Below, one piece after another: positions 63,353 to 64,000 of a stretch of DNA of 64,000 nucleotides. Position 1 is the first letter of the stretch; each line of letters begins with the position of its first letter. The translations under genes and the position numbers were made by a program. Source of the stretch: Ancylomarina sp. DW003 (GTDB lineage Bacteria; Bacteroidota; Bacteroidia; Bacteroidales; Marinifilaceae); NCBI RefSeq assembly GCF_029029505.1, contig NZ_JAKJSD010000011.1, positions 62,001 to 126,000 of the forward strand, written 5' to 3'. The notes under the pieces are model-generated. The model was not told where the DNA came from. It saw only the letters and a list, made by a program, of their open reading frames with translations, and did not search any database.

Positions 63353-63607
63353 TTCGAAAAACAATTTTTCTAAATTTTGAGTAACACGACAAATATAATG
63401 GCGTATAGATTTCAATTAGTGTCCACTAACACGTTAATGAGCTTGCGATTAAATTGCTCAAATTATCACAAATCACTTTAGAAAATAAATTTTCAGCATA
63501 AGGGAGGGGATTCACTTTAATTTGAGGAAATCTGTGAAATTTGTGGCTTAATATTCTGTAAAAAATCTAATCTCTCATATGTAGCATCTAAGAATCTACA
63601 TTTTGAA
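63353..63607. other. Spacer between the cyclo-ligase and gldB
   Basis: No gene is seen. It contains a fragment aaatctgtgaaatttgtggctta (63529-63551) resembling the repeat words at 55300-55327. It also holds the presumed cyclo-ligase promoter. Confidence 0.35.
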
Positions 63608-64000
63608 TCAAGGTTGATAAGCCGATTCCCTCAAAATGGCAGCATAATCATCATTAGCCATCAAAGCCTGTAACTCAAGCTCCTTATGCTTCTCCATATA
63701 CGATTTTACAATTTGCAAGCCTATCCAGGTTCCAATTCGTCCCGGTGATTCCTGTGGCATACCTGTGGTAAAGGGCGCATCATTTATATAATTACGCGCC
63801 ATGCTGGCATCCGTACTAAACAAGTGCTTCTGCTCAATTAAATAAGCCCATACCTGAGGTTCATTATCAACACACCATTGAAAATCTTTTTCTTTGTATT
63901 TCATGATATCAAACTCGGCCTTTTCCGGTAATAAAGCTTGCAAAAAATAAAGTACCTTACCTTGATATATCATTTGCTCCATCAAATTCTGAGTTTTAGG
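63608..64000 (-). CDS. gldB: Gliding motility lipoprotein GldB (C-terminal part; runs off the window)
   Basis: 131 codons are visible, open to the window edge, ending at TGA (63608-63610). The segments MIYQGKVLYFLQALLPEKAE, DNEPQVWAYLIEQKHLFSTD, INDAPFTTGMPQESPGRIGTWIG and IVKSYMEKHKELELQALM match the C-terminal part of GldB by recollection of the family. GldB is a periplasm-facing lipoprotein needed for gliding and T9SS function in Bacteroidota. It also occurs in non-gliding members, so gliding motility should not be assumed. Confidence 0.85.
   Translation of the reverse strand, partial: PKTQNLMEQMIYQGKVLYFLQALLPEKAEFDIMKYKEKDFQWCVDNEPQVWAYLIEQKHLFSTDASMARNYINDAPFTTGMPQESPGRIGTWIGLQIVKSYMEKHKELELQALMANDDYAAILRESAYQP

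Overview
The window is AT-rich chromosomal DNA from a member of the Bacteroidota. Support for this: promoters of the Bacteroidota type (TTTG ... TAnnTTTG) instead of -35/-10 boxes, a gliding-motility GldB gene at the right edge, a secreted protein with a type IX secretion C-terminal domain, DUF4294, PorT-like barrels and many lipoproteins. The nitrite-ammonifying nrf operon and arginine deiminase point to a facultative or anaerobic fermentative, probably marine or sediment, lineage (Marinilabiliales-like; this placement is inference). I saw no tRNA, rRNA, CRISPR array or transposase.

Left part (1-14.5 kb). A leftward operon encodes a beta-barrel porin, the tetraheme NrfH and the start of NrfA, which carries the special CXXCK heme site. 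Divergent from it is a ccsBA (NrfI-type) cytochrome c maturation fusion, so the machinery that attaches NrfA hemes is encoded beside its client. Ordinary core genes follow: rlmB, a prolyl oligopeptidase, a deoxynucleoside kinase, a TPR lipoprotein, a STAS/GHKL ATPase-like protein and a second SpoU methyltransferase.

Accessory island (about 14.6-25.4 kb). All its genes are on the + strand, small and of unrelated function: cytochrome b561, DUF3795, AlkD-like, AraC, alpha/beta hydrolase, Crp/Fnr, DUF4386, YdeI/OmdA, GNAT and others. They are separated by imperfectly palindromic spacers. Several genes have perfectly complementary 8-9 bp arms at their two ends (TTACCTAC/GTAGGTAA, TTATGTGGC/GCCACATAA, GTTGGCAG/CTGCCAAC), and the left ends share a TAACAAA...ATGsGsG motif. 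This is the geometry of integron gene cassettes with attC sites, with no integrase visible in the window (a CALIN-like array). The island ends in a diverged copy of the 3' end of arginine deiminase. A three-PAS sensor kinase separates this fragment from the intact gene.

Middle and right (28.8-57 kb). Core and metabolic genes: arcA, DUF4294, elbB, an MBL hydrolase, a DMT transporter, a ThrRS-like/uridine-kinase fusion, smpB, miaA, a nicotinamidase-like hydrolase, a LytS/LytTR two-component pair, an ABCG-type exporter with an N-terminal TerB-like domain, an exported bleomycin-hydrolase-like peptidase, an aminotransferase, a lytic transglycosylase, uvrA, a zinc-type ABC transporter (znuACB) and lpd. 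The spacer before smpB holds several TTATCAACA boxes. The spacers around znu and before lpd are full of dispersed repeats.

Right end (57-64 kb). A T9SS-secreted multi-domain protein is followed by a tandem run of small lipoproteins. Three of these have nearly identical signal peptides on unrelated mature parts. After them come a PorT-like barrel, 5-formyltetrahydrofolate cyclo-ligase and a partial gldB.
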